A DNA stretch of 28,586 bases, taken from positions 1 to 28,586 of the IMG/VR virus record IMGVR_UViG_3300025326_000166. One strand, written 5' to 3'. Positions 7,425-14,514 of this stretch are shown here, piece by piece (the stretch's first letter is position 1; each line of letters begins with the position of its first letter). The position numbers and the translations under genes are program-made. Source of the stretch: a virus. The notes under the pieces were generated by a model, which had not been told where the DNA came from, searched no databases, and was given only the letters and a program-made list of their open reading frames with translations.

Positions 7425-8131
7425 CGGTCTGCACGTTCAAGTGGTGCGCCGCGCCAGGCTACCGATCCACGTTCGGTCCGACAGCCGTCCTGGCGTTGCG
7501 GAATGCCCTACGCCGGCAGTATCCCCTGCCGCATCGGTTTGTGTGCATCACGGATGATTCGCGCGGGTTAGAGGACATCGAGACCATCCCGCTGTGGCCC
7601 GATCATGCGGCCGTGATCAGTCCTCACGGACGGCATCAGCCGAGTTGCTATCGTCGACTGAAGCTCTTCGATCCTGCGATTGAGTTGCTGCTCGGTCCGC
7701 GCTTTGTCTGTATCGATTTGGATACCGTGATTGTCGGCGATGTGACGCCCTTATTTTCTCGCGCTGAGGACTTTGTCATCTGGGGCGAGACGAATCCCAA
7801 AACCTTCTACAACGGCTCGATGTTCATGTTGACGGCCGGGGCGCGCCCGCAGGTGTGGACGGCCTTCGATCCGCAGCGGTCGCCGTCGTTGGCGAAACGC
7901 GCGGGCCGGTTCGGGTCCGATCAAGGGTGGATCAGCTATGTGCTCGGGCCGGGTCAAGCGACCTGGACGCGTGACGATGGCGTGTACAGCTTCCGCGTGC
8001 ATCTCGAGCCGAAGGGCGGCGCGCTGCCAGCGAATGCGCGCGTCGTGCATTTTCACGGCAAGGTCGATCCGTGGGACTGGCGCGGTCAGCGGCTCGCCTG
8101 GGTGCGTGAGCATTGGGGGATCGCGGCATGA
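7418..8131 (+). CDS. GT8-like glycosyltransferase (GT-A fold)
   Basis: A 237-residue protein from ATG 7418, overlapping the previous gene. GT-A features occur in order: HRFVCITDD (39-47), RRLKLFDP (79-86), the metal-binding DLD in FVCIDLDTVIVGD (100-102), NGSMFML (132-138), GSDQGWISYVLG (166-177), and VVHFHGKVDPWD (209-220), the His-x-Gly...Pro-Trp ending typical of GT8-like retaining enzymes. A metal-dependent sugar transfer from a nucleotide sugar is expected in the cytoplasm. A diverged paralogue lies at 10018-10668. Sugar and acceptor cannot be told from sequence. The stop overlaps the next start as ATGA. Confidence 0.82.
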   Translation: MLTVCTFKWCAAPGYRSTFGPTAVLALRNALRRQYPLPHRFVCITDDSRGLEDIETIPLWPDHAAVISPHGRHQPSCYRRLKLFDPAIELLLGPRFVCIDLDTVIVGDVTPLFSRAEDFVIWGETNPKTFYNGSMFMLTAGARPQVWTAFDPQRSPSLAKRAGRFGSDQGWISYVLGPGQATWTRDDGVYSFRVHLEPKGGALPANARVVHFHGKVDPWDWRGQRLAWVREHWGIAA

Positions 8132-8769
8132 GCCGGTGGGCGTGGGAGACCTTTCGGGGGAGTCCGCAGGCGCTGAAGTTCAATCGGCGGGACTTGCCGC
8201 ATCTCGTCACGATCATCGCGGCCTGTGCGGCGCACCGGGTGGCGATTCAGGCCGGCGGGCATCTCGGGATCTGGCCGAAGCGGCTTGCGGCCTCGTTCAA
8301 GACGGTCTACACCTTCGAGCCCGCGCCCACGCTGTTCGCGGCCTTGCAGGCGAATGCGCCGGAGCCGAACATCATTCGCTTGCAGGCGGCGCTGGGGGAC
8401 GTGCGGGGGCCGGTCGGCCTGTCGCAACGGCGCCGGCATGGGCGCATGGTGGGCGACCATGAGGGTCTGACCCACATCGAAGGATCGGGCGTCCTGCCGA
8501 CGCTCTGCATCGATGATCTCGCCGTGCCGGTCTGCGATCTGATTTGTCTCGACGTCGAAGGCTACGAACTCCCGGCGTTGCGCGGCGCGCATGGCACGCT
8601 GCGGCGCTGTCGGCCGGTGGTGGCGGCCGAAGTCAACGAGAATTGTCAGCACTACGGGTTCACGCCAGAGGATCTACATGGGTTCTTGCGCGATCAGGGG
8701 TACGCCTATTCCTTCCGCGCGGGATCGGATGACATTTTCCTCCCGGCGGAGCGGACCGGATGCACTTAA
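8128..8769 (+). CDS. FkbM-family methyltransferase
   Basis: A 213-residue SAM-dependent methyltransferase. ATG 8128 was chosen because it gives an ATGA overlap with the preceding stop; a TTG at 8113 is less likely. Residues 38-54 form the SAM-binding loop (VAIQAGGHLGIWPKRLA). FEPAPTLFAAL (63-73) is the conserved acidic-ribose motif of FkbM enzymes. LCIDDL (126-131) and CDLICLDVEGYELPALRGA (136-154) are the hallmark later motifs. FkbM members typically O-methylate hydroxyls, often on sugars. Among glycosyltransferases, a sugar-capping role is the natural inference. It overlaps the next gene by 10 bases. Confidence 0.85.
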   Translation: MSRWAWETFRGSPQALKFNRRDLPHLVTIIAACAAHRVAIQAGGHLGIWPKRLAASFKTVYTFEPAPTLFAALQANAPEPNIIRLQAALGDVRGPVGLSQRRRHGRMVGDHEGLTHIEGSGVLPTLCIDDLAVPVCDLICLDVEGYELPALRGAHGTLRRCRPVVAAEVNENCQHYGFTPEDLHGFLRDQGYAYSFRAGSDDIFLPAERTGCT

Positions 8770-9467
8770 TTCCCCCCGTCGAGGCGTATGAGGCGGCGTT
8801 CGCGCTCGAGCGTACGCGCCGGTATCCGCTAGTGGACGACTTCGAGGCGCGGCAGGGCTTCGCGCTCGATCGCGCCCGCCTCGAGGCGGCGGCGCGCGTG
8901 TTGGCCTGTCCGATTAAAGCGCGTCCGCCCAATTGGCAGCATGGGCGCGTGCTCTATGCGCTCACGCGACGGTATCGCCTGACGGCCGAGGGGCCGCTCT
9001 ACTGTCTCGACATCGGGACGGCGAAAGGTTTTTCGGCGCTTTGTCTGCTCTGGGCTGTGGAGGGCACGGCGAGCCGCGTGGTCTCCGTTGATGTCGTGGA
9101 CCCGGAGTCGCATACCCGGCGGAATACGATCGCGGAATGTCACGGCTTGTTGACGCTGGCCGAGACCCTCGCGCCGTGGCCCGAGAGTCAGGCCATCGAG
9201 TTCCGGCACGACACCGGCCTCGAGTGGCTGGCCCGGACGACCGATCGCGTGCATGTCGCCTTCCTTGACGGCAAGCACGACTATGCGGTCGTGCTCGGCG
9301 AAGGCCGGCTGCTCGCGGCCCGTCAACGGCCGGGCGATGTGGCCGTCTTCGATGATGCACATCTCACCGGCGTCGCCCACGCGATCGAGGAGTTGGGCCT
9401 GCACTATCGTTTCGAGGCATTCAGGCTGCTTCCCGAACGCGGCTATGTCCTGGGAGTCCGGCGCTGA
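8760..9467 (+). CDS. Class I SAM-dependent methyltransferase (Methyltransf_24 type)
   Basis: A 235-residue protein. Motif I is LDIGTAKGFSALCL (83-96), followed by VVSVDVVDP (107-115), HVAFLDGKHDYAVVLGE (165-181) and GDVAVFDDAH (192-201). The D-G-x-H-x-Y followed by DDxH pattern is characteristic of Methyltransf_24 enzymes, which often modify small hydroxylated compounds or sugars. The N-terminal 75 residues are helical and less recognisable. It overlaps FkbM upstream by 10 bases, and its stop shares TGATG with the next gene. The substrate is unknown; cassette context points to a glycan or its precursor. Confidence 0.82.
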   Translation: MHLIPPVEAYEAAFALERTRRYPLVDDFEARQGFALDRARLEAAARVLACPIKARPPNWQHGRVLYALTRRYRLTAEGPLYCLDIGTAKGFSALCLLWAVEGTASRVVSVDVVDPESHTRRNTIAECHGLLTLAETLAPWPESQAIEFRHDTGLEWLARTTDRVHVAFLDGKHDYAVVLGEGRLLAARQRPGDVAVFDDAHLTGVAHAIEELGLHYRFEAFRLLPERGYVLGVRR

Positions 9468-10024
9468 TGGGCATTCTGAAAGAGCCGGCGGTCTTTATTG
9501 AGCAGTTGCATCTCCCGCATGGATTTTCCGTCTGTGAGTTAGGCGATCAATGGGTGACGTGGACCGATCCGCACGAACTCGCCGAGGCGTGGTATCGCCG
9601 GCTCGGCTGCGCGCGGTATTGCTCGATCGATGGGAATGGGCGCGGCACGATCATGGCCGACCTGAATCTTCCCCTCGTCCGGCCGCGGAAACCATTCGAT
9701 CTCGTGACGGATTTCGGTACGGGCGAACACGTCTTTGACCAGGCGCAAGTGTGGCGGACGCTGCACTCCCTCACCAGACCCGGCGGGTATCTCGCGTTCG
9801 ACCGGCCCGTGCAAGGCTACCGCCAGCACTGCTACTACCTCACCGATGAATGTCTCTTTCGCGATCTGGCCGCGGCGAATGCGTACGACATCGTCCAGCT
9901 TGCGCGGCAGATCACCCCACGCGGCGAATTGATTCGCGGCATCTTTCGTCGGCCGAAGGATCGCGCGGCGTTTCGGGTCCCGCAGCAGGGCCGGTATCAC
10001 AAGTCCCTGGTGATTCCATGTTGA
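9467..10024 (+). CDS. Methyltransferase-like protein (Methyltransf_11-like, divergent)
   Basis: A 185-residue protein with a class I methyltransferase outline. SVCELGDQWVTW (21-32) replaces the usual E/D-x-G-x-G-x-G loop with a degenerate E-L-G-D-Q. RYCSIDGNGRG (50-60) would be the ribose-binding acid strand. FDLVTDFGTGEHVFDQ (77-92) and LTRPGGYLAFDRP (102-114) match the later motifs. The same FGTxEHV-DQ-(L)TxPGG pattern occurs in methyltransferases near glycan genes. The weak glycine loop makes activity uncertain. It overlaps the next start by 7 bases. Confidence 0.65.
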   Translation: MGILKEPAVFIEQLHLPHGFSVCELGDQWVTWTDPHELAEAWYRRLGCARYCSIDGNGRGTIMADLNLPLVRPRKPFDLVTDFGTGEHVFDQAQVWRTLHSLTRPGGYLAFDRPVQGYRQHCYYLTDECLFRDLAAANAYDIVQLARQITPRGELIRGIFRRPKDRAAFRVPQQGRYHKSLVIPC

Positions 10025-10668
10025 CGGTCGTCTGTGTGTGGGTCCGCGCGAATGTGCCGTACGGCGCGGAGTATGTCGCCCGCTTGCGCGCGAGTGTGGC
10101 GCGGCATCTCGCCCGCCCGCATCGGTTCGTCTGCCTCACCGATCACCCGTTGCAGGTGCCAGCGGATGTCGCAGCGATCTGGATTCCGTCGCCGAAGCCA
10201 CTGCCGGGCTGGTGGGCGAAATTGCGCCTGTTCGATCCGGCGGTGGGGCTCGGCGGGCGGGTGCTCTATCTCGATCTCGATTCAATCATCGTGCAGGCGC
10301 TCGACCCGATTGTGGAGTTTCCGTCGGCCTTTGCGCTCGTGCCGCCGGGTGGGGCCTTCCGACCGGCGAACGGCCAGCAGACCGTGCGGCGGTACAACTC
10401 CTCGGTCATGGTGTTCGATGGCGGCACGTTGCCGCATCTCTGGACGCAATTCACGCCGGCCATTGCGGCGCGGCTCTGGGGCGATCAGGACGCCATCGGA
10501 GAATGGCAGCCGACGGCCGACACGATGCCTGCGGCGTGGTTTCCTCGGATCTCCGAGATCGGGGCCGCTGGCCAGATCCCCGCCGAGGCCCGCGTGATCC
10601 TCGCGAAGACGCCCAAGCCGGCTGACGCGGTGGCCCGCTGGCCCTGGGTGGCGGCGCACTGGGGCTGA
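10018..10668 (+). CDS. GT8-like glycosyltransferase paralogue, C-terminal His motif lost
   Basis: A 216-residue paralogue of the protein at 7418-8131. Shared elements are HRFVCLTDHP, AKLRLFDPAVG (67-77), the DLD in VLYLDLDSIIV (86-88), YNSSVMVFD (126-134) and GDQDAIGEW (155-163). Where the first copy has VVHFHGKVDPWD, this one has VILAKTPKPADA, so the His-x-Gly that helps hold the metal in GT8 enzymes is missing. It may use a different site geometry, be inactive, or act with its paralogue. ATG 10018 overlaps the previous stop. One base separates it from the next gene. Confidence 0.78.
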   Translation: MLTVVCVWVRANVPYGAEYVARLRASVARHLARPHRFVCLTDHPLQVPADVAAIWIPSPKPLPGWWAKLRLFDPAVGLGGRVLYLDLDSIIVQALDPIVEFPSAFALVPPGGAFRPANGQQTVRRYNSSVMVFDGGTLPHLWTQFTPAIAARLWGDQDAIGEWQPTADTMPAAWFPRISEIGAAGQIPAEARVILAKTPKPADAVARWPWVAAHWG

Positions 10669-10669
10669 G

Positions 10670-11407
10670 ATGGCTCTCTGGTGTCGCGATCTGCCGTCGG
10701 TCCAGATCCCGCCGAGCGCCACGCCCAAGCCCCTCACGCTCGTCTTGCCGTATTACGAGAATCCGACCTTCCTTGAGACTCAGTGTCAGCTCTGGCGCGG
10801 GTATCCGCGGGATCTCACGGCGGGGCTGACCGTCATCGTCGTGGATGACGGATCGCCCGTGCCGTGCGTCCGTCCGCGCGACGTGCCGTGTGCGCTCCGG
10901 CTCTTTCGGATCGGCGTGGACGTGCGGTGGAACTGGTTGGCGGCGCGCAATCTCGGCGCGCATCACGCAGAGGCGGGATGGTTGCTCCTCACCGATATGG
11001 ATCACCTCATGCCGACTGACACGCTCCGCGCGGTGATGTGGGGGCAGCACGATCCTCGCGTGGTCTATGCGTTCGCGCGGCGTGAGCACACCGGGCAGAC
11101 CATCGCGCCGCATTCGGCCAGCTTTCTCCTCACCCGCGATCTGTTCTGGCGTGTGGGCGGTTATGACGAGGCGCTCTCGGGCTACTACGGGACCGATGGC
11201 GAGTTCCGGCGACGGCTGGCGCAGCAGGCCCCGATCCATCTCCTACCTCATGTGCTCGTGCGACATGAGTTCGTCGGGGACAGTTCCACCACGCGGTACC
11301 GGCGCAAACAACCTGTAGATGCCGCCGTTAAGCGCCTCGTCGCGCGACGTCCGAAGACGTGGCGCCCGCGCGTCTTGTCGTTCCCCTACACCGAGGTGCT
11401 GACGTGA
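10670..11407 (+). CDS. GT2-type glycosyltransferase
   Basis: A 245-residue GT-A enzyme. LTLVLPYYENP (22-32) and VIVVDDGSP (55-63) form the nucleotide-binding start of GT2 proteins. NWLAARNLGA (88-97) is the conserved R-N-x-G helix. WLLLTDMDHLMP (104-115) holds the metal-binding DMD. FWRVGGYDEALSGYYGTDGEFRRRL (159-183) includes the catalytic-base region around TDGEF. There is no membrane segment, so transfer would occur in the cytoplasm. It ends the glycan cassette and overlaps the head-tail connector start as GTGA (11404-11407), which couples cassette and virion gene expression. Confidence 0.88.
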   Translation: MALWCRDLPSVQIPPSATPKPLTLVLPYYENPTFLETQCQLWRGYPRDLTAGLTVIVVDDGSPVPCVRPRDVPCALRLFRIGVDVRWNWLAARNLGAHHAEAGWLLLTDMDHLMPTDTLRAVMWGQHDPRVVYAFARREHTGQTIAPHSASFLLTRDLFWRVGGYDEALSGYYGTDGEFRRRLAQQAPIHLLPHVLVRHEFVGDSSTTRYRRKQPVDAAVKRLVARRPKTWRPRVLSFPYTEVLT

Positions 11408-12027
11408 GCCTGCCGTGGGATGCCGGCCTCCAGTGGCGGACGGCGCTCGTGAGCGCCGAGACAGATTTTCTCGCCGTGGATCGCGAGTTCATCGCCCATC
11501 GCGTGCTGCGTGTGTATACGGAGGACGTGGAATCCGACCTGATCGATCACTACATCCGCGCGGCGACGGCATTCGTGGAGCGCCGCCGCGGCGAACACAT
11601 CGCGCCGAAGACCCTCACGCTCACCGCTGATGGGTTTCCGACCGGTGCCTTCGAGTTTGTCGATGGGCCGGTGCGTGAGGTCGAGTCGGTGGTCTATCTC
11701 GATGGCGAGGGCACTGAAACCACGTTCGATAACGTCTCGCCGCATACCTGGATCTTCGTGCCGGCCGGCCGCGTGCGACGCGCGACCCTGCAACCGGCCT
11801 ATGGCGAGGCGTGGCCTGTCGCCCGCGCGCAACCGGATGCCGTGGTCGTGACGTTCACGGTGGGCTCTGCGACGCCAGAAGAGATCCCTGACGACGTGCA
11901 GCATGAAATCGGGTTAACCGTGGGTGAGTTCTACACACACCCCGATCTCTCGAATGCCGACGGCCAGGTCGAAAACATCCTCGGGCTCGCGGCCTTCTAT
12001 CCGCGGCGGTGGAGCAATGGCCTTTAG
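11404..12027 (+). CDS. Head-tail connector (gp6 / phiE125 gp8-like)
   Basis: A 207-residue protein from GTG 11404; an upstream in-frame ATG at 11359 lies within the preceding gene and is less likely. VYTEDVESDLIDHYIRAATAFVERRRGEHIAPKTL is the helical signature of gp6-like adaptors. A central beta-rich insert has FEFVDGPVREVESVVYLDG and VTFTVG. The C-terminal helix (EIPDDVQHEIGLTVGEFYTH) closes the fold, with DDVQHEI typical of the family. The protein would form the ring under the portal. It overlaps the next gene by 11 bases. Confidence 0.85.
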   Translation: MSLPWDAGLQWRTALVSAETDFLAVDREFIAHRVLRVYTEDVESDLIDHYIRAATAFVERRRGEHIAPKTLTLTADGFPTGAFEFVDGPVREVESVVYLDGEGTETTFDNVSPHTWIFVPAGRVRRATLQPAYGEAWPVARAQPDAVVVTFTVGSATPEEIPDDVQHEIGLTVGEFYTHPDLSNADGQVENILGLAAFYPRRWSNGL

Positions 12028-12406
12028 ATGGCGCACCGTGGCGCGACTGGAGGCTGGTCAGCGCGATCGTCTGATCGAGATCCAGCAGCGTCCGGTCGCG
12101 GATGTGGCGGATGCGGACTCGGGGGAGCCGGTCGAGACCTGGAGCACGCTGGTCGCGCGCCTGCCGGCGGCGCGGACGGACATCCAGGGGTATGAGCGGG
12201 TGCGTGTCACGCATCTCGCCTCGGCGTCGGATGTGCGGTGGGAGATCAACTACCGGCGGGACATGGACCCGGAATTGCTGGACGTGCCAAAGACGCGCCG
12301 GCTCCTCGTGGCCGATCGCGTGCATGACATCGTGGCCGCCTCTATTCTCGGCCGCAAGCGCGGCATCGAGCTCTGGACGATCGCCTCGACGCAGGTGCCC
12401 GCATGA
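12017..12406 (+). CDS. Head closure / head-tail adaptor protein
   Basis: A 129-residue protein from ATG 12017, with GGAG at 11-14 of the 12011 block just before it. It matches the SPP1 gp16-like head-tail joining family: RLEAGQRDRLIEIQQR at the N-terminus, WSTLVARLPAART in the middle, and a C-terminal RLLVADRVHDIVAASILGRKRGIELWTIAS, the usual ending where the barrel strands pair. It would seal the head after packaging and receive the tail. The stop overlaps the following start as ATGA. Confidence 0.85.
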   Translation: MAFRWRTVARLEAGQRDRLIEIQQRPVADVADADSGEPVETWSTLVARLPAARTDIQGYERVRVTHLASASDVRWEINYRRDMDPELLDVPKTRRLLVADRVHDIVAASILGRKRGIELWTIASTQVPA

Positions 12407-12840
12407 TTAGCGTGCAACTGCACGGCGGAGCCCAGCTCGCGCAGGCGCTGGCGAGCTTAAGTCCGGCCAAGTCGCGCGGCCTCATGACGGCGATGTTAAA
12501 GCAGGCGGCCGTACCAATTCAACAGCGCATGCGGGAACTGGCGCCCGTTGAACCTGGGCCGCCGGATTTGCGCGATCACATCGCGATTGCGACGGCCTCC
12601 GGCGTGCTCGAGGGGCCAGATGAAGTGCGCGCGAAGCAAGCAGGCGAAGCGGCGGTCGCGATCGGACCGGAGCCAGCGTTCTTCTACGGACTATTTCAGG
12701 AATACGGGACGGTGCGGCATGCTGCGCAACCGTTCATGCGGCCGGCGCTCGATCAGCGGGCGTCGGCGGCGATCAAGCTGCTGCAAGACGTGATCTGGCG
12801 GCATCTGCGTGCCCGATCGGGGAGCGGGCGAACGACATGA
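12403..12840 (+). CDS. HK97 gp10-like neck/tail component
   Basis: A 145-residue protein. LMTAMLKQAAVPIQQRMRELAPV at the N-terminus, and YGLFQEYGTVRHAAQPFMRPALDQ at about 85-110, are the hallmark pattern of HK97-gp10-like proteins (E-x-G-T...H/A-x-Q-P-F-x-R-P-A). The order connector, closure, gp10-like, tail terminator is standard for long-tailed phages. It starts and ends in ATGA overlaps, so it is translated with its neighbours. Its exact place in the neck or tail top varies among phages. Confidence 0.88.
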   Translation: MISVQLHGGAQLAQALASLSPAKSRGLMTAMLKQAAVPIQQRMRELAPVEPGPPDLRDHIAIATASGVLEGPDEVRAKQAGEAAVAIGPEPAFFYGLFQEYGTVRHAAQPFMRPALDQRASAAIKLLQDVIWRHLRARSGSGRTT

Positions 12841-13262
12841 CGTTGGCTGAAGTGGTCCGGGCGTATCTCTTGAGTCTCGCGCCCGTGACGGCGCTCGTGA
12901 ATGCGCGGATCTGGGAGGTCCAGATGCCGCAGAATCCGACGCTGCCCGCCGTCCTGATTCAGCAGATCAGTGAGGTGCAGGCCCCCCATTTGCGCGGCAC
13001 GGACGCGCTCGTCTGGGGCCGGGTGCAGATCGATTGCGTGGCCGCCACGATCAAGGCGGCTCGTGCCGTCGATCAGGCCATCCTGGGCGACTACGTGGGT
13101 GGTGTGGTGACTGGTTTGCGTGGGGCGACTGCGACGCTGGGGAGTCCAGCCGTCGAACTGGTGCAAGCCCTCGCGGACGGCTACCGAGAACTCTTCGACC
13201 GGGATGAAACGCACCGGGCGCGGGTGTCGCGAGACTACCGCGTCTGGATGATGCAAGCCTAA
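12837..13262 (+). CDS. Tail terminator / completion protein (DUF3168-like)
   Basis: A 141-residue protein in the position of the tail terminator, the ring that caps the finished tail tube and joins it to the head. LPAVLIQQISEV and WGRVQIDCVAATIKAARAVDQAI match the DUF3168-type core (strand, then helix). DRDETHRARVSRDYRVWMMQA resembles the C-terminal strand with R-x-S-x-D-Y/F of that family. It overlaps gp10-like upstream by 4 bases and is followed by a 35-base gap carrying the ribosome site of the major tail gene. Confidence 0.8.
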   Translation: MTLAEVVRAYLLSLAPVTALVNARIWEVQMPQNPTLPAVLIQQISEVQAPHLRGTDALVWGRVQIDCVAATIKAARAVDQAILGDYVGGVVTGLRGATATLGSPAVELVQALADGYRELFDRDETHRARVSRDYRVWMMQA

Positions 13263-13284
13263 CGCACGACCGACACGCACGACC

Positions 13285-13290
13285 AAGGAG
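13285..13290 (+). promoter_or_regulatory. Strong ribosome binding site of the major tail protein gene
   Basis: AAGGAG lies seven bases before ATG 13298. Most neighbours rely on stop/start coupling instead. A strong independent site fits the high copy number of a tail tube subunit. The 9-base CGCACGACC occurs twice just upstream (13263-13271 and 13276-13284). Confidence 0.8.
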
Positions 13291-13297
13291 CACTGAC

Positions 13298-13801
13298 ATG
13301 GCAGACCTGACCGATACGACGTACCAAGGGGCCGGGATTCACGGGTATCTGGCCCAGTTTCTCGTCGGCGACGGCGCGAGCCCGGAAGGGTTCGAAGCCG
13401 TGGCCGATGTGATTGCGATCACGCCGCCGAGCACCGACACGGCGGTGATCGACATTACGCATCTTCGATCACCAGGGGCGCACCGCGAAGTCATCGCCGG
13501 CTTGCGGAGCAGCAATCCCTTCACCGTGCGTTGCAACTACCGGCCGAGCCACGAATCGCACGCCTATGCGGGCGGCGGCAGCGGGTCGTTCGCGGGCGGC
13601 GGCATTCCGTATCTCGCGCAGCAGCGGGCGATCAAAAACTTCAAGGTCGTGATCTATGAGGCGGGCTCGCCCGCGGGCGAAGAACTGCCCGTGACTGGGT
13701 TCATCTCGAACCTGACGTTCGGCGAGATCGGCCCGGACAACAAGATCGAAATGACCTTCGCGGTCCAGCCGAGCACGGACTTCACGTCCACCCTGCCGTA
13801 A
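13298..13801 (+). CDS. Major tail (tube) protein
   Basis: A 167-residue beta-rich protein in the standard place before the tail assembly chaperone. Features seen in tail tube subunits are VADVIAITPPSTDTAVIDITHL (N-terminal sandwich strands with the D-x-T-x-x pattern), KNFKVVIYEAG in the middle, and VTGFISNLTFGEIGPDNKIEMTFAVQPS near the end, the typical last strand pair. Length is normal. It has the strongest ribosome site of the tail block. The flexible glycine-rich part (AGGGSGSFAGGGIP) would be a loop. Assignment depends on context plus fold pattern. Confidence 0.85.
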   Translation: MADLTDTTYQGAGIHGYLAQFLVGDGASPEGFEAVADVIAITPPSTDTAVIDITHLRSPGAHREVIAGLRSSNPFTVRCNYRPSHESHAYAGGGSGSFAGGGIPYLAQQRAIKNFKVVIYEAGSPAGEELPVTGFISNLTFGEIGPDNKIEMTFAVQPSTDFTSTLP

Positions 13802-13810
13802 GGCGGACGC

Positions 13811-14227
13811 ATGGCGAACCGTGAAAAGGGTGAAGTCGATCTCGAGATCGGCGGCCAGCGGTATACGTTGGCGCTGCCGACGAACGCGATCGTGGAACTC
13901 GAGACCTTGCTCTCGACCAAAGAGACGCGCGCGCGTGTGCCCGAGGTGGTCTACGAGGTCGCGATGGGCAACATCACGTATACGCGGGCGTTTCTCTGGG
14001 CGGCCTTGCGCAAACATCACAAGGCGATCACCTTGGAGGGCGCGGGGGATCTCTTGGATGTGGTCGGCGGCACGGAGCAGCTCTTCGCCGCCATCCAGGC
14101 GCTCCATGCCTCCACTCGGCCGGACCCGGAGGATCAGACAACCGTGGACCAGGGCCGCCCTCAGGCGCCGCGCTCGATCCCTGGGATTGGCGCGGCTGCT
14201 ACATCCACGCCCGACGCATCGGCCTGA
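13811..14227 (+). CDS. Tail assembly chaperone, zero-frame product (G-like)
   Basis: A 138-residue protein. Residues 1-100 are the folded chaperone part: KGEVDLEIGGQRYTLALPTN, a beta start common in GTA gp11-like and lambda G-like proteins, followed by helices (AIVELETLL, YTRAFLWAALRKHH, LLDVVGGTEQLFAAIQAL). From about 103 the sequence turns low-complexity and Pro/Ala-rich, as expected when the natural reading frame has been left. In tail chaperones a minority of ribosomes shift -1 to give a longer GT form. A matching open -1 frame with conserved-looking sequence follows (14161-14514). Confidence 0.85.
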   Translation: MANREKGEVDLEIGGQRYTLALPTNAIVELETLLSTKETRARVPEVVYEVAMGNITYTRAFLWAALRKHHKAITLEGAGDLLDVVGGTEQLFAAIQALHASTRPDPEDQTTVDQGRPQAPRSIPGIGAAATSTPDASA

Positions 14228-14514
14228 CGGCTCAGGCGTTTTGGGCGTTGACGATTCGGGAGTTGTTCCGCGAGTTTGCGGCGGCCCGCTTGCGCGCGGA
14301 GGATACGTATCGGCGCGATCTGACCCTAGCGTGGCAGATCGCCCGCTTGCATGGGGCACTGAGGAGTAAGCGAGGGCTCCAACCGTTGTCTATCTATCTC
14401 GATGAGTCTGCTCGTGCCGTGCCGGCACAGCAGACGTATCCGCAGATGCGCGCCGTGTTGCGTGTCTTGAGCGAATCGTACGGCATTCCGATTCGGCAGG
14501 TGACACGTGGCTGA
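14161..14514 (+). CDS. Tail assembly chaperone, -1 frame extension (T-like)
   Basis: This frame lies -1 relative to 13811-14227 and has no ATG or GTG start near its beginning. It encodes LDPWDWRGCYIHARRIGL then TAQAFWALTIRELFREFAAA, the GL-x(4)-FW-x-LT-x(2)-E pattern of DUF2376/TAC-type chaperone extensions, and then a helical region. The conserved-looking part starts about 70 bases before the first possible start (TTG 14248), so a frameshift fusion fits better than separate initiation. No perfect X-XXY-YYZ heptamer is visible. G-GGC-CGC (14152-14158) and C-CCT (14158-14161) are partial candidates. The given start is the first codon after the second of these. The fused protein would be about 233 residues. 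Confidence 0.7.
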   Translation, partial: SGAALDPWDWRGCYIHARRIGLTAQAFWALTIRELFREFAAARLRAEDTYRRDLTLAWQIARLHGALRSKRGLQPLSIYLDESARAVPAQQTYPQMRAVLRVLSESYGIPIRQVTRG

